A stretch of 64,000 bases of DNA from Magicicada septendecula (lineage: Eukaryota; Arthropoda; Insecta; Hemiptera; Cicadidae), in assembly GCA_034769895.1 (NCBI GenBank), contig CM068372.1, positions 378,531,910 to 378,595,909 on the forward strand, in the 5' to 3' direction. A program made the translations under genes and the position numbers. This document shows, in pieces, positions 21,608-32,909 of this stretch. Position 1 is the first letter of the stretch. Every line of letters starts with the position of its first letter. The notes beneath the pieces were generated by a model. The model had not been told where the DNA came from and did no database searches. It saw only the letters and a program-made list of their open reading frames with translations.

Positions 21608-22714
21608 TGAAGGAAATATATAATCTATATGAACCAGTTATATAATCCATATAGTGAAATCAAACAAAGTAAATAATTAAAAAATAGATAATATTATGTT
21701 AAAAACTTATAATAATATAGTGACGAAGAAAAAAAGTTCAACAGAATCATATTAATTAGAAATTGGGAAACCGAACCTGTGACCCATAAACCTATCATAG
21801 CCAAAGCCTTAACTGAAGGAATTAGTGTTTTGGTAAAAAGAAGGGATATTGTTGGAAAAAATGTAAAAACAAGGCAGAACACGTTAAGTTTACTACTGAA
21901 CTTTTATACAAATTAATGACCAATGAAAGATGAGATGATCAAGAAAAACCATTCAAAAAACTAGAAGAATAATGTTTTAATCGAAAGTACCAAAAATTTG
22001 ATGTACAGAAGTGAAGAATCAAGCAATAAGTCCTTAAAGAAAACTACCAGATTGGTGAGATTACTCCAAGGCTAAGCCAGATATGTGAACCAACATTACT
22101 ACATTAAAGATTGAGTTACAACGAAATACGATGACGTAAACAATATAAACGCTATAATAGTGAATTTTTATTTGTACACTTGTACATCATAGTTATTAGT
22201 AGTAAGTTTTTTATTGTTCTTGTATGATCCAAAGAACCCACCACTATTCAACAGACATTCACAACACATAATTACCAAATCTCATTCATAAATATTATAT
22301 TTTATGTTATATTTATAACTTGCACCATACTTTAACTATACTTTTATGTTAACCCTGAGATTCAGATTGTTCATGTTCTACCACCGAATGAGCCACCTCT
22401 GTTAGAAGGAGACATTGAATGTCCGTATGATTTAATCAATGTCAAAATGAAAAGAGTAAAATAAAAAATAATTGAGTTTGAGAAAAAAACGAGAATAAGG
22501 AGTTTGACTATTTATTTTAACATAAGAAATTATAGAAAAAGGGTAAGATTACAATATAAAACAACAACACGGACGGAAAAATATATTACATAATTGATAC
22601 TTACAAACGTGGGGCTTAAAAGAAATATAAATAATTGTTAAAAGAAAACGAACAAAAAGAAAGAAGGGAATTATCCTTTTTGTATCATATTGACTCTTAC
22701 AACGTGGGCTTAAC
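21608..22714. other. AT-rich region with one coding-like remnant
   Basis: No intact gene. At 22350-22461 (+) the frame reads NPEIQIVHVLPPNEPPLLE then GDIECPYDLINVKMKRVK and a stop, which looks like a protein C-terminus, perhaps of a retroelement envelope or other TE protein; I cannot identify it. The rest shows nothing I can support. Confidence 0.35.
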
Positions 22715-22726
22715 TAAATAATTTTT

Positions 22727-22959
22727 TCTTGGATTTTATTGTCCATGATGTGTCCGTTACTTAACTAAATACAACTATTACATTAATGACTCAGAACACA
22801 AAGCTTTTATAAGTAAAAACGTAAAGTTTTACCTTACAACCTGAACCGGTTTTCACCTTTAAAAGGCGTCTGAAAACTGGTTCAGATTGTAAGGTAAAAC
22901 TTTATGTTTTTACTTATAAAAAACTTCGTGTTCCGAGTCGTTAATGTAATAGTTGTATT
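22727..22959. mobile_element. PLE-type foldback element, family 1 (hammerhead truncated)
   Basis: A 233 bp insertion flanked by a 12 bp duplication TAAATAATTTTT (22715-22726 and 22960-22971). The two arms are inverted copies of the family 1 PLE terminus (GTAAAACTT, CCGAGTCGTTAATGTAAT). The centre keeps AACCTGAACCGGTTTTC and TGAAAACTGGTTCAG from the hammerhead strand but not a full core. Confidence 0.88.
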
Positions 22960-23029
22960 TAAATAATTTTTATTTGAAGATTATTCATAGAATAGCAAAG
23001 AGAGTTCTCTCTCTCACAAAATAACCCTT

Positions 23030-23290
23030 TTGTATCATACCATATCATGCCCGTTGATGCAACGACAAGGATTATGAATCAGACCTTTTCCTTGAAGAAA
23101 AGAAATTGCATCCTCTTCTGTACTAATAAGATCCAACAGTTCATCATAACTAATCATTGTGAATAATTAATGTACTTACAACAAAGAACATCGATTAAAA
23201 ATGTAACTAATTACTTGTTAGGTCAGTAATGTAACACAAACGCACAGAACAAATTTAGCACGTGGTGTAGTGAGAAAAGGCGCGAATGCG
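23030..23290 (-). repeat. Merlin 5' end fragment
   Basis: Inverted match to 11815-12060 covering the terminal region and the first 40 codons of the transposase, including an intact ATG (about 23156-23158 on the minus strand). It is cut after the CINGHDM coding word. This fragment supplies the evidence that the 12 kb copy has lost its start codon. Confidence 0.8.
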
Positions 23291-24289
23291 GCAGTCTAAA
23301 ATAGTGCAATAAATTGAATGTACTATGGGATTTGGGATATACGGAATTGTCGTGGCTTGCAAAAAAACGGAAATGATCCATGCGCTCTTTTAAGAACTCA
23401 ATTACTTAACCCATAATAAAGATGTATAATTATTTGTGCGTAGAGATTAAGATGAATCTGCGGGTCTTTTCTGTTTTTCCCAAATACTACAATTCCCCGT
23501 ATATCCCACAATACCCTCATTTTGATTGGTACTAAGCACATTCTCCCCATTCTTACTCGCTCCCTCTCCCTCCTCAAATTTTTATTTATTGATATACATA
23601 AAAAACTGACACTCCTCTGTATGTGTCCACATTGCATAAAATTAAAAAAAATCCAAGAAATTAAAAAAAAAACTTGTAAACTCTGAAAAATCCCATTTGT
23701 TCTAATACTGAATTTCAATTAAATACAAAACTGTAACAAAGAATTTATTGGGTCTTTGGCTATTCTAAGCAAAATTCAAGAGCTTTAGGGAAAAACTCTT
23801 TAAAACAAATTTAAAGACTCCCTGTATTAAGTCTTTTAAAGTCTACTAAAATTAACGTTTCTTTTTCATACACATGTTATTTCAATTTACTTTCATAGCA
23901 ATTAACATTAAAAGTGCTAACTGAAGATAGAAACACCATACATTTGCGGTTAGGTGGGGTAATTGGTAAACGGAAAATTGATTGAAACATTTTGATTGAT
24001 TAAAAATTGTGTATAGGTTTTAAAATTGAAATAACTGTAAATAATAGTGTAACATAACCAAATATGGCAGTTACATAAAATGAGCCTAAAGGACGGCAAG
24101 TAAGATAAAAAAAAATATGAATGTAAATCTAGATAAGTAAATCCATGTATATAAAGTGTGTATCTACAAATGTGTTAATATGAAAATCCAACTATGAATA
24201 AGATAATATCAACTTAGTGACATCAACTACGAAACAGTCAGAAAGAAGATGACATGAGCCAAAACCAAATACCAATTATAGACCCAATA

Positions 24290-24442
24290 GGATCCAAAAG
24301 TGAGGGGAAACGACGAAATAAGAATTAACAAACTCCAAAAGTGAGGGGAAATGACAAAATAAGAATTAACAAACTCCAAAAGTGAGGGGAAACGACGAAA
24401 TAAGGATTTAACAAACTCCAAAAGTGAGGGGAAACGACTAAA
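24290..24442. repeat. Minisatellite, four units of 41-42 bp
   Basis: Units share CTCCAAAAGTGAGGGGAAAC and GAAATAAGAATTAACAAA, with TGAGGGG at 24301, 24342, 24383 and 24425. The units abut each other, so there are no spacers as in a CRISPR array. The hydrophobic minus-strand ORF over it is a product of the repeat. Confidence 0.9.
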
Positions 24443-27289
24443 GAATAATGACTACGATGAAAATAACAAGAAAGAAGAAAGAAGAAGGACAAGAAAGCTG
24501 ACTCAGAAGAGAGAAGAAGATGAATAAATCATACCAGAAATCAACATAAACCACGTGCACCAAAGACTAATTAAGTGACAAGTGAAATAATGATTATCAG
24601 ATGTTAGGATGAAAAACAGTGATTAGCATTTAAGGAAATACAAACAATGACAGTGCGTACTTAATAGATGTGAAACATGTGAATAACCAACTATTTCTAC
24701 TGATAAAACCACACAAACAATTATAGTGAGGAAGTTTATAAGTATATGAAAATATGTTAATTCCATGATGAAAACAACAAGATGTTAAATAAGTCAAATA
24801 GACACGAACAATGAGTGTGACGCGTTTAATAAAGTTGTGATTAACACAGATAATCATAAGTCCACCAAAATGAAACAAAATAGAACAATATAACTATGTT
24901 TTATTTTTGGTAAAGAACTGACAACAATATAAAAAACCATTGTATCAAACAAAAGGGATTGAATTGAATTCAACCTATGACTAGAAAAATATCATAAGTA
25001 ATACAATAAGATATATATTAATGTTTAAGAAGGAATGTATAAACATGTGTCACAAAATAAGTAAAATATTATTGTGAAAGACCTTACTGATACCATGTAG
25101 GTAGTAGAGACATACTGCATTAAAACAGATGGTACATTGTTACATAACCCATAGAGAAAGTACCTGTTAAACAGAAAACCAAAAATATCAATGAAAATAA
25201 ATGATTATCAACAATGATATCAATTAAGGAATTGTTATAAATAACAATACATCCTAATAGACAATACATTAAAATGCAACCATGTAAATAAAACCAATCA
25301 AATGCAATGGCAGACAGCTATAGCAAAGATGCAACAAATATGCCAATTCAAATAGGCAAAGTGCAATATCAAAACCAATACTAAAGTGAATAACCATATT
25401 ACCAGTAGTAAGACTAATATCTGGTAATGGTTTGAGAACAGATCTTTAACATAATAACAACAGTATTATAAACAAAATAATGTAAACTAACTAACCATGT
25501 ACAAACAATCAGATGTAAGATGGACCACTGTATGGCCCATTAGTTAAGGAAAATAGTGTATTAAAACTTAAACACAGATTGTTCACAATATTACCAGTAG
25601 TTAGAGGGAAAATCAATACAACTTTGAGAACAGATTAGAACTATAAAAACAGTCAGTATATATGCAAATAATTAGAAACCAACTGACCATAGTGACAGAA
25701 ATCATATATAAACCAACCATGTTAAGTAAATTACTTAGGTAAAATATGACATATAAATTTATCTAAGAGTAAATGAGAACATTACCAAAAGTAGGAGTAA
25801 TGTCTAATACCAATGTAGAAACACAAACATAATGTAACAATAACAGTTTAAGTATTGTTTTTATGAAAAATAAATGACCATTATGTTGAAACACCATAGG
25901 AACAAGCCCATTATTAGAGAATTGAAGGGTACTAAACTAGCTAGAAGCTGACCAATATATGTAATACATTAAGTACAATGTATGTACACTAATGACATCT
26001 AATACATAATATAATTTACTTAGAAAAGACTAAAATTATATTGACAATTGTATGAGAAAGGTAGAAGAGGAAGAAGACAATATATGTATTATGTTTAATA
26101 CAATCATGTGAGGATACTTAAGTGTGAAATCATGTACATAATCGTTTTAGTATCATAAGATTGTAAGACTACTTGTATTAGATAAGGGAAATTCATTTTA
26201 AATACTTTTATATAAAAACCAAGATGGACGCCTAATGACGCTAAAATAAGCTATTGTTAAGGAAATAATTATTTCCAAATAACCAATCAAACCAAGTGAG
26301 AAATGGACTCCAAGTGTTTATTTAGAAAGTGTTTTTATTAAAAATAATTAAATCTGGTGTCAAAAACTTATAAATATAAGAAACACCAAGATAATTAATA
26401 AAAACATTATTTTAAGAGAAGCAATGTAAATAAAATAGTGTTGTTTAGACTTAAATTAAAGAAGAAAATGTCTATAATTCAATGACATAACTCATGTAAC
26501 GATAGGACGTTCAATAAGGAAGTTATTGTAATTATTAACTTTTCAAGTATTTTTTACACTAGTGCTTACGTCACATAAACCAGGACCCAAAGTCGAAATT
26601 TGGTAAAACACCAAATATTTTAATAAAACATAGGCTTTTGGGGTGAAGACTATAGTGATTACAGCCAATCAAATCAACGCATTTTGTCAGACGCGAGAGA
26701 GACGCTTCGGCAAATTGTAACAGTCTCTGAACAGCTTCCAGACGAATAGGTCACGCCACTCAACGCCATGAAAAAGTATTATTTTCAAATTTGTGCGCGT
26801 ACATTGACATTAAGTTAATATACAGACATAACCTTGACACGACAAATACACTTCCGAGTGATATGTGCGGGATTACCGAACAATATAAGTACGATAGTGT
26901 ATAATCCCGGTCGTACTCGCGTGTGTTGTGATAATAAACAGGGAGTACATTATTTTATTTAAATAACTTTGATTTTCAGAAATAATATTTTTGAAATAGA
27001 CATTTTGATACTACGCGAGTCATTACTAGCGCAGCATCAAACTTATAATGGAATTATTAGAATTTCAAGAAATGTCAATTTTGACTTATTAAAATATTAA
27101 ATAAATATTTTAATTAATTTTATAATTATAAAAAGTATGTTTAAAGTAATTATCATTAATTACAAGAGTTTACATTTAATCACTCTTTTGACTAAACTTG
27201 TTTTGATTATTCGATGTTTTGAAATAAATAACATTAACTTTCGTACAAAAGTATGAAGCAATTTTAATAGTAACATGTTAAAAAGTTAC
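24443..27289. other. AT-rich region, no gene recognised
   Basis: No coding region is supported. The part at 26560-26960 is less AT-rich and includes CCAATCAAATCAACGC, CGGTCGTACTCGCGTGTG and an AATAAA signal (about 26932), which could be the promoter and polyadenylation part of an old LTR. I found no partner for it in the window. Confidence 0.45.
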
Positions 27290-28449
27290 TAATATTATGT
27301 TCAGAAATATAAATTAAGAAATATTAACCATTAAGAAATCATTTTCTGTAATAGCATTACCTGTGATCGCTAACCTCAAAATGGTAGCGGTAGCTTATTA
27401 ATTTAACTGTTGCATCTGTTCTCAAATAGTTTCCAAACTAAATAGAAATCATAGCAAGAGTTTTTTTTGTATTTTATTAATTTTTTCTCTTGAAAATATA
27501 TAGTTATCAAAATCATTGTTGAAAATAAAACGATACATTGAAACTGTACAAGCCACGAGTCTGACGCTTGCTATAGAATGTTATAAGGTGCGTGCGCATC
27601 CAGACGTACGATAATTACATACTTACCATACATATGGTATTAAATTTCATTGTTTTATATTTATTCGTTATTTTTTAACCATTGTTTAATTTTATTGATT
27701 CTATTAATATTACATCTTGACACTGATATCATGTATCCTCAAAGAACCTAACAACCTGATAATATATTAACAAGAAAACATAACCTTATAAGTTCAAATT
27801 ATTGTACTAAAGACAGGACTACCAGCATTGAGCCTGGATAGAGTTTTATGTTAAAATTAATCAATTGTAATTATTATTTAAAGGGTTATTAGCCAAATGA
27901 TTGTTAATTGTTTTTTTTGAAATTTGCCATTTATTAAAATTTGTTAATAAACCTTCACTTATTTACCTATGAACAAGAGTATCATTTCAAATAGAAATTA
28001 AATTATTTCTTTTAAATCAGTTCTACCAAAGGTGGCGGAAGAATTCAAACAGAGAGTAATTTAAAGTATTACATATACGTGCTAACTCATTCATATTGTG
28101 TGTACTAACTGTTTTGAATATTCAAATTGAATATTTGTGTGCATTTTGAATGTATGTATTTCAGCAACAACCGTCACAGAACAGGACTGAAACGGATACT
28201 TGTGGTAAGTGAGGGAGGCATACAACAAAAAGTGCGCGAAACTTATTTAAATCGAAAGAGTGAAATCTTCATAAACACTTATACAGATTATACAATCACA
28301 CTAATAACTCCTAATAATTATAATTGGAGCAGTTTTTATAGAAACAACATAATAGCAGATACCGGAGCGTATCTGCAAGCATACTACAACTATAAATACA
28401 ATTATACTTACACAGCATAATATCTTATCATCTATAACTTAACGTTATA
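27290..28449 (+). repeat. Element A 5' LTR
   Basis: 1160 bp, ending ...AACGTTATA three bases before the primer-binding site. It contains a strong splice-donor-like GGTAAGTGAG (28204) and a 97-codon open frame (28127-28420) that recurs unchanged in the 3' LTR; that frame has no recognisable domain. Confidence 0.88.
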
Positions 28450-28519
28450 GGTTGGCGCCCAACGTCTGAGCACGAGTTAGGAAGATATACAATAACCAAT
28501 AACCTAAATATACTAATTC

Positions 28520-29090
28520 GTGAGAAGACAGCAGGAACAATTTCAGAAGATCAAGATGTATACAGACAGGTTGAAATCTAGATCAAAATCAAGGTCAACG
28601 TCAAGAAAAAGGATGGCGCAAGCAGAGAAGGAAACCAGAAAAGAAGAGAAGGAGGCTATGTCAACAGAAGACGTGGAGGAGATAGTAGTGGAAGAAAAAG
28701 ACAAACAAATTGAACCGGCGGAGGGGGTTCAACAACCTGTGGAGGAACCGGAAGTGATGATTCAGGAAACCCCACCTGAAATAAGCCGACCTGCAACGGT
28801 GATGCCATTAGAAGGAATGAACTTCATAGAAATGTTGAGGACAGCGATGGAAGAGGCTTTAAAGGAAACCAACAAGAAAATAGAGGAAGGCCTGAAATCA
28901 ACCAAGGAGGACAATCAAAATTTGAAAGCAGACAAACAGAATAGAAGAGAGCCAGAAATCCACCAAGGAGGACTTAAACAGAATAGAGGAAGGCCAGCGA
29001 TCCACCAAAGAGGATTTAAGCAAGAAAATAGAGGAAGGCCAGAGGGAAAACCAGAAACATATGGAATTTTGAAAGGAAGAGTTCAATAAC
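28520..29090 (+). pseudogene. Element A Gag, N-terminal part (frame broken)
   Basis: N-terminal part of Gag, probably starting at the ATG at 28556 (MYTDRLKSRSKSRSTSRKRM); the open frame itself extends upstream without an ATG. It is basic and Ser/Arg-rich at first, then acidic and proline-containing, then a lysine/glutamate-rich coiled coil built of repeats like IEEGLKSTKEDN. The coiled-coil repeat continues in another frame after about 28935 (EEGQ and STKED words), so small indels in the repeat separate it from the ORF at 29115. Its counterpart in element B is at 36112-36420. Confidence 0.75.
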
Positions 29091-29114
29091 CAAATACAGG
29101 AGACGAACAGGAGG

Positions 29115-30863
29115 ATGGAAGATGGACAAAAGAAAACTGAGGAATTACTGGAGAAGAAAATGGCCACCATGAAAGAGGAGTTATCGGCAGAATTGGGAGT
29201 CAGAATGGATCAGGCCAATCAGAAGATGGATGAAATCACGGCTAAATTCAATAGAGATGTCGAAACAATACAATCTGACCATGAAGGGATGTGGCAGCAA
29301 ATAAGTATCAACAGCAACAAGATGAAGGAAGCCGCCAAGGATACAGAAGAGAAGATAGAAAAAAGGTTGAAGGAAAATGTCGATGAAATTGAGAAGCGCA
29401 TGGCCATCCTATCAACTGAAGTTAATGTCGAGATGGAGGAAGTACGAAAGGAGGGAGAAGGTACCAGCCTGAGACTAATACAAGCAGAGTTAGACATCAA
29501 TCAACGCATTAACGAAATGGAGAGGACGCACGGTACACAGATAAATGTGATAACACAAGAACAAACCAACATGAAAATAGCACAATCAACACTAACAGAC
29601 AAGTGTGAAGAAGTATCTGGAAGAGTGGACGCAATTAAGCAGCAGGTACATGATGATAGAACCCTACTAACCGAGCGTCAACGAAGAGAGTTAGATGACC
29701 TCCGCGACGAGATGCATCGTATACAAACGATACCAAATTTACTATCCGGATTGACTCATCTAGACAACAGAGACCAGATTGAATTCAGGACTTATTATAA
29801 AAATCCGCTAGAATTTTTAGAACGGATGGAAGAAATCCTACGAAAAAACAGAGAGAGTAGATGGACTACCATTAAGGGAATGTTAGACGAAGCTTTCAAA
29901 AGCACGTTCGACAATTGGTGGACGGCAACCCGTAACGAAGTGGGGAATTATGACAACTTCAAAGTGGCGTTTAAACAAAAATATTGGTCAGAAGCCACCC
30001 AGAACATCGTCAGGGATGATATCACAAACGGGAGGTTCGATATACATGGAAGGCAATCAATGACAACGTATTTCTTGGGAAAGATTTGCCTAGCCAGGAA
30101 TCTCGAACCCGCCATTCCAGAAGAATGCCTAGTGACGAAATTAGCCTACCACTTCAATCAAGGCATATCACAAGGGAGGCTCAATGCACAAATAAAAACG
30201 GTCCAAGGGATGTGCGAACTGTTGGAGAACCATGAAAGAGAACGCTACTACCAACGCAGTCGACAAGGACCAAACCAGACGTATGATCGAGGCGGACCTG
30301 GGAATAATAACCCCAACATATCCAACGAAAGGAATAGCCCGGGAAGAAATCACAATTACCCACCGAGATTCCAAAATCACCCTATACCACGTCAAGACGG
30401 ATGGGGCAACAATGTCAATAATAGAGGGAATAATAATAATAATCAGCATTCAGGTGGATATCAGCGAGAGCCAGCTTACCAAAGAGGTAACAATTATTAC
30501 CGGCCGTACCAGAATCAAGCTCCTAATCATCACCTAAGACAAAGCAATGGCAACCAACATAATAATCACTTTCGTAGAGTGCATTATGCTCAAGCCAGTC
30601 GAGGGGGAAATCGTCGAAACTACTACCAAGGAAGGAGGAGTTTACCTAATCAACATAGTCACTCCAGCAACAGCGATAGAGAGGAGCGGGAATCTGGATA
30701 CCGATCTAACGGAAGCGACAGTAATGGAAGTCAAGGAACAACAACGCAAAATACAGCAATCTACAATAATGGACATGGAAATGGGAATCAAGAACCCATA
30801 GCTTCGACATCGGAAGACAGGCACGGGAATAGTGACCTGCCTTTAAACGCCAACCGGCAGTGA
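29115..30863 (+). CDS. Element A Gag, main part
   Basis: 582-residue frame. Residues 1-200 are a long coiled coil. Residues 215-380 are a retrotransposon Gag capsid region with FDNWWTATRNEVGNYDNF, FKQKYWSEATQNIVRDD and YFLGKICLARNLEPAIPEE, aligning well with element B. The C-terminal 200 residues are rich in Asn, Gly, Arg and Gln, with no CCHC knuckle, and are probably an RNA-binding disordered tail. It ends at a TGA 13 bases after an in-frame slippery site UUUAAAC, so most ribosomes would make Gag alone and some Gag-protease. Codon bias is less AT-rich than the flanks. Confidence 0.88.
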   Translation: MEDGQKKTEELLEKKMATMKEELSAELGVRMDQANQKMDEITAKFNRDVETIQSDHEGMWQQISINSNKMKEAAKDTEEKIEKRLKENVDEIEKRMAILSTEVNVEMEEVRKEGEGTSLRLIQAELDINQRINEMERTHGTQINVITQEQTNMKIAQSTLTDKCEEVSGRVDAIKQQVHDDRTLLTERQRRELDDLRDEMHRIQTIPNLLSGLTHLDNRDQIEFRTYYKNPLEFLERMEEILRKNRESRWTTIKGMLDEAFKSTFDNWWTATRNEVGNYDNFKVAFKQKYWSEATQNIVRDDITNGRFDIHGRQSMTTYFLGKICLARNLEPAIPEECLVTKLAYHFNQGISQGRLNAQIKTVQGMCELLENHERERYYQRSRQGPNQTYDRGGPGNNNPNISNERNSPGRNHNYPPRFQNHPIPRQDGWGNNVNNRGNNNNNQHSGGYQREPAYQRGNNYYRPYQNQAPNHHLRQSNGNQHNNHFRRVHYAQASRGGNRRNYYQGRRSLPNQHSHSSNSDREERESGYRSNGSDSNGSQGTTTQNTAIYNNGHGNGNQEPIASTSEDRHGNSDLPLNANRQ

Positions 30864-30892
30864 AAAACCAAGTAGTACCCTCACTGAACTGG
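30842..30892 (+). promoter_or_regulatory. Predicted -1 ribosomal frameshift site, element A
   Basis: UUUAAAC at 30842-30848 is in the Gag frame as U-UUA-AAC. Five bases later a stem can form: CCGG-CAGUG (30854-30862) with CACUG-AA-CUGG (30882-30892). The Gag stop overlaps the 5' arm. The -1 frame then enters the region ahead of protease. The same slip site and stem occur in element B, with paired changes in the lower stem. Confidence 0.75.
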
Positions 30893-30954
30893 ACTATTGG
30901 GTCTAGAGTTTTGGCAAACCATCAAAATCTTCGCAAAACTTACACCAATTATAT

Positions 30955-31467
30955 TTGAAAAATATTAGAAGAGACTTAATGGAAGAAAAAGAGAATACTA
31001 TCAGCGATACCAGTAATAGTGAAATTGCATACATAGCGGTGAAGGTCAATAACATAAAAGCAACGGCAATGATAGATACCGGAGCAAATGTATCATTGAT
31101 TGATAAAGTGGAGTTAGATAGAATCCAATCTGAAAATAAAGCGACAATACCCACTTTACCTATTAATAACATTGTACTCATTGGAGCTACCGGACGTCAA
31201 AACAAGACGATTAGACAACAAGTGCAACTTGATGTATCCAGCGATGGCAACACGATACAGATGATATTCCTCGTAGCCAGTGGGTTACCGTTTACCTTGC
31301 TCATTGGGTGTGATATACTCAGAAAATACACTGCGATAATTAACATGGACACAAATACAGTAAGGATGAAGACAGGAGAGGTTGAGTGGACAGCCAAGCT
31401 AACAGAATATCAAAAGGCACCCGCAGAACATGTAATCTATTACATTAGGGAAGGCCACCAACATTAA
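30955..31467 (+). CDS. Element A retropepsin
   Basis: Open frame with AMIDTGANVSLID (active-site DTG, about residues 40-44), NIVLIGATGRQNK (flap region) and FTLLIGCDILRKY, the elements of a retroviral-type aspartic protease, which processes Gag. The frame opens at about 30955; the first true ATG is 30979. The preceding -1 frame from Gag stops at about 30956, and one missing T near 30950 explains the gap, as element B is continuous there. Residues following the protease fold run straight into the 3' LTR; no RT motif is seen. Confidence 0.9.
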   Translation: MKNIRRDLMEEKENTISDTSNSEIAYIAVKVNNIKATAMIDTGANVSLIDKVELDRIQSENKATIPTLPINNIVLIGATGRQNKTIRQQVQLDVSSDGNTIQMIFLVASGLPFTLLIGCDILRKYTAIINMDTNTVRMKTGEVEWTAKLTEYQKAPAEHVIYYIREGHQH

Positions 31468-32624
31468 TATTATGTTCAGAAATATAAATTAAGAAATATT
31501 AACCATTAAGAAATCATTTTCTGTAATAGCATTACCTGTGATCGCTAACCTCAAAATGGTAGCGGTAGCTTATTAATTTAACTGTTGCATCTGCTCTCAA
31601 ATAGTTTCCAAACTAAATAGAAATCATAGCAAGAGTTTTTTTTGTATTTTATTAATTTTTTCTCTTGAAAATATATAGTTATCAAAATCATTGTTGAAAA
31701 TAAAACGATACATTGAAACTGTACAAGCCACGAGTCTGACGCTTGCTATAGAATGTTATAAGGTGCGTGTGCATCCAGACGTACGATAATTACATACTTA
31801 CCATACATATGGTATTAAATTTCATTGTTTTATATTTATTCGTTATTTTTTAACCATTGTTTAATTTTATTGATTCTATTAATATTACATCTTGACACTG
31901 ATATCATGTATCCTCAAAGAACCTAACAACCTGATAATATATTAACAAGAAAGCATAACCTTATAAGTTCAAATTATTGTACTAAAGACAGGACTACCAG
32001 CATTGAGCCTGGATAGAGTTTTATGTTAAAATTAATCAATTGTAATTATTATTTAAAGGGTTATTAGCCAAATGATTGTTAATTCTTTTTTTTGAAATTT
32101 GCCATTTATTAAAATTTGTTAATAAACCTTCACTTATTTACCTATGAACAAGAGTATCATTTCAAATAGAAATTAAATTATTTCTTTTAAATCAGTTCTA
32201 CCAAAGGTGGCGGAAGAATTCAAACAGAGAGTAATTTAAAGTATTACATATACGTGCTAACTCATTCATATTGTGTGTACTAACTGTTTTGAATATTCAA
32301 ATTGAATATTTGTGTGCATTTTGAATGTATGTATTTCAGCAACAACCGTCACAGAACAGGACTGAAACGGATACTTGTGGTAAGTGAGGGAGGCATACAA
32401 CAAAAAGTGCGCGAAACTTATTTAAATCGAAAGAGTGAAATCTTCATAAACACTTATACAGATTATACAATCACACTAATAACTCCTAATAATTATAATT
32501 GGAGCAGTTTTTATAGAAACAACATAATAGCAGATACCGGAGCGTATCTGCAAGCATACTACAACTATAAATACAATTATACTTACACAGCATAATATCT
32601 TATCATCTATAACTTAACGTTATA
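31465..32624 (+). repeat. Element A 3' LTR
   Basis: Same length as the 5' LTR and nearly identical. It starts at the TAA that ends the protease frame. The only purine-rich run before it is AGGGAAGG (31447-31454), a weak candidate polypurine tract. Confidence 0.88.
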
Positions 32625-32649
32625 ATAGTTATTTCAACCTTGTTATTAT

Positions 32650-32872
32650 TCTTGGATTTCGTTGTCCATGACGTGTCCGTTTCTTAACTAAATATAATTA
32701 TTTCACTACGACTCGGAACACAAAACTTTGTATGGGTAAAAACGTAAAAGCTTTACCTTAGAGGTTCTGAAGAAGCTTTTTAAAAGTGAAAACTGGTTCA
32801 GGTTGTAAGGTAAAGCTTTTACGTTTTACCCATAAAAGTTTTGTGTTCGAGTCGTAGTGAAATAATTATACT
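32650..32872. mobile_element. PLE-type foldback element, family 1
   Basis: A 223 bp insertion with a 10 bp duplication TTGTTATTAT (32640-32649 and 32873-32882). Left arm and right arm are inverted copies of the family 1 terminus (GACTCGGAACACAAA / TTTTGTGTTCGAGTC). Between them lies CTGAAGAAGC, stem II, GTGAAAACTGGTTC, that is, a hammerhead core with an intact catalytic box, but the upstream half of stem I does not pair. It lies between LTR elements A and B. Confidence 0.88.
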
Positions 32873-32909
32873 TTGTTATTATGTTGCGTACAGAAAATTG
32901 TTTAAATAT

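Larger units (their letters stand above)
27290..32624 (+). mobile_element. Gypsy-like element A: LTR-Gag-protease-LTR
   Basis: Two direct repeats of 1160 bp (27290-28449, 31465-32624) flank a leader with a TGGCGCCCAACG primer-binding site (28453, complementary to tRNA-Lys), Gag, a -1 frameshift site and an aspartic protease. There is no reverse transcriptase, RNase H or integrase: the protease stop codon is the first three bases of the 3' LTR. By eye the LTRs differ at only about four positions, so the copy inserted recently although it cannot encode its own Pol. LTR ends are certain to a few bases only; TAAT is a possible target duplication. Confidence 0.9.

Noticed and set aside
22727-22959. 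Functional hammerhead in the 22.7 kb foldback
   Set aside because: The CUGANGA box and stem II strand are not both present around the AACYGGUU word; only fragments remain.
24290-24442. Regular repeats resembling a CRISPR array
   Set aside because: The 41-42 bp units abut without unique spacers and the genome is eukaryotic; it is a minisatellite.
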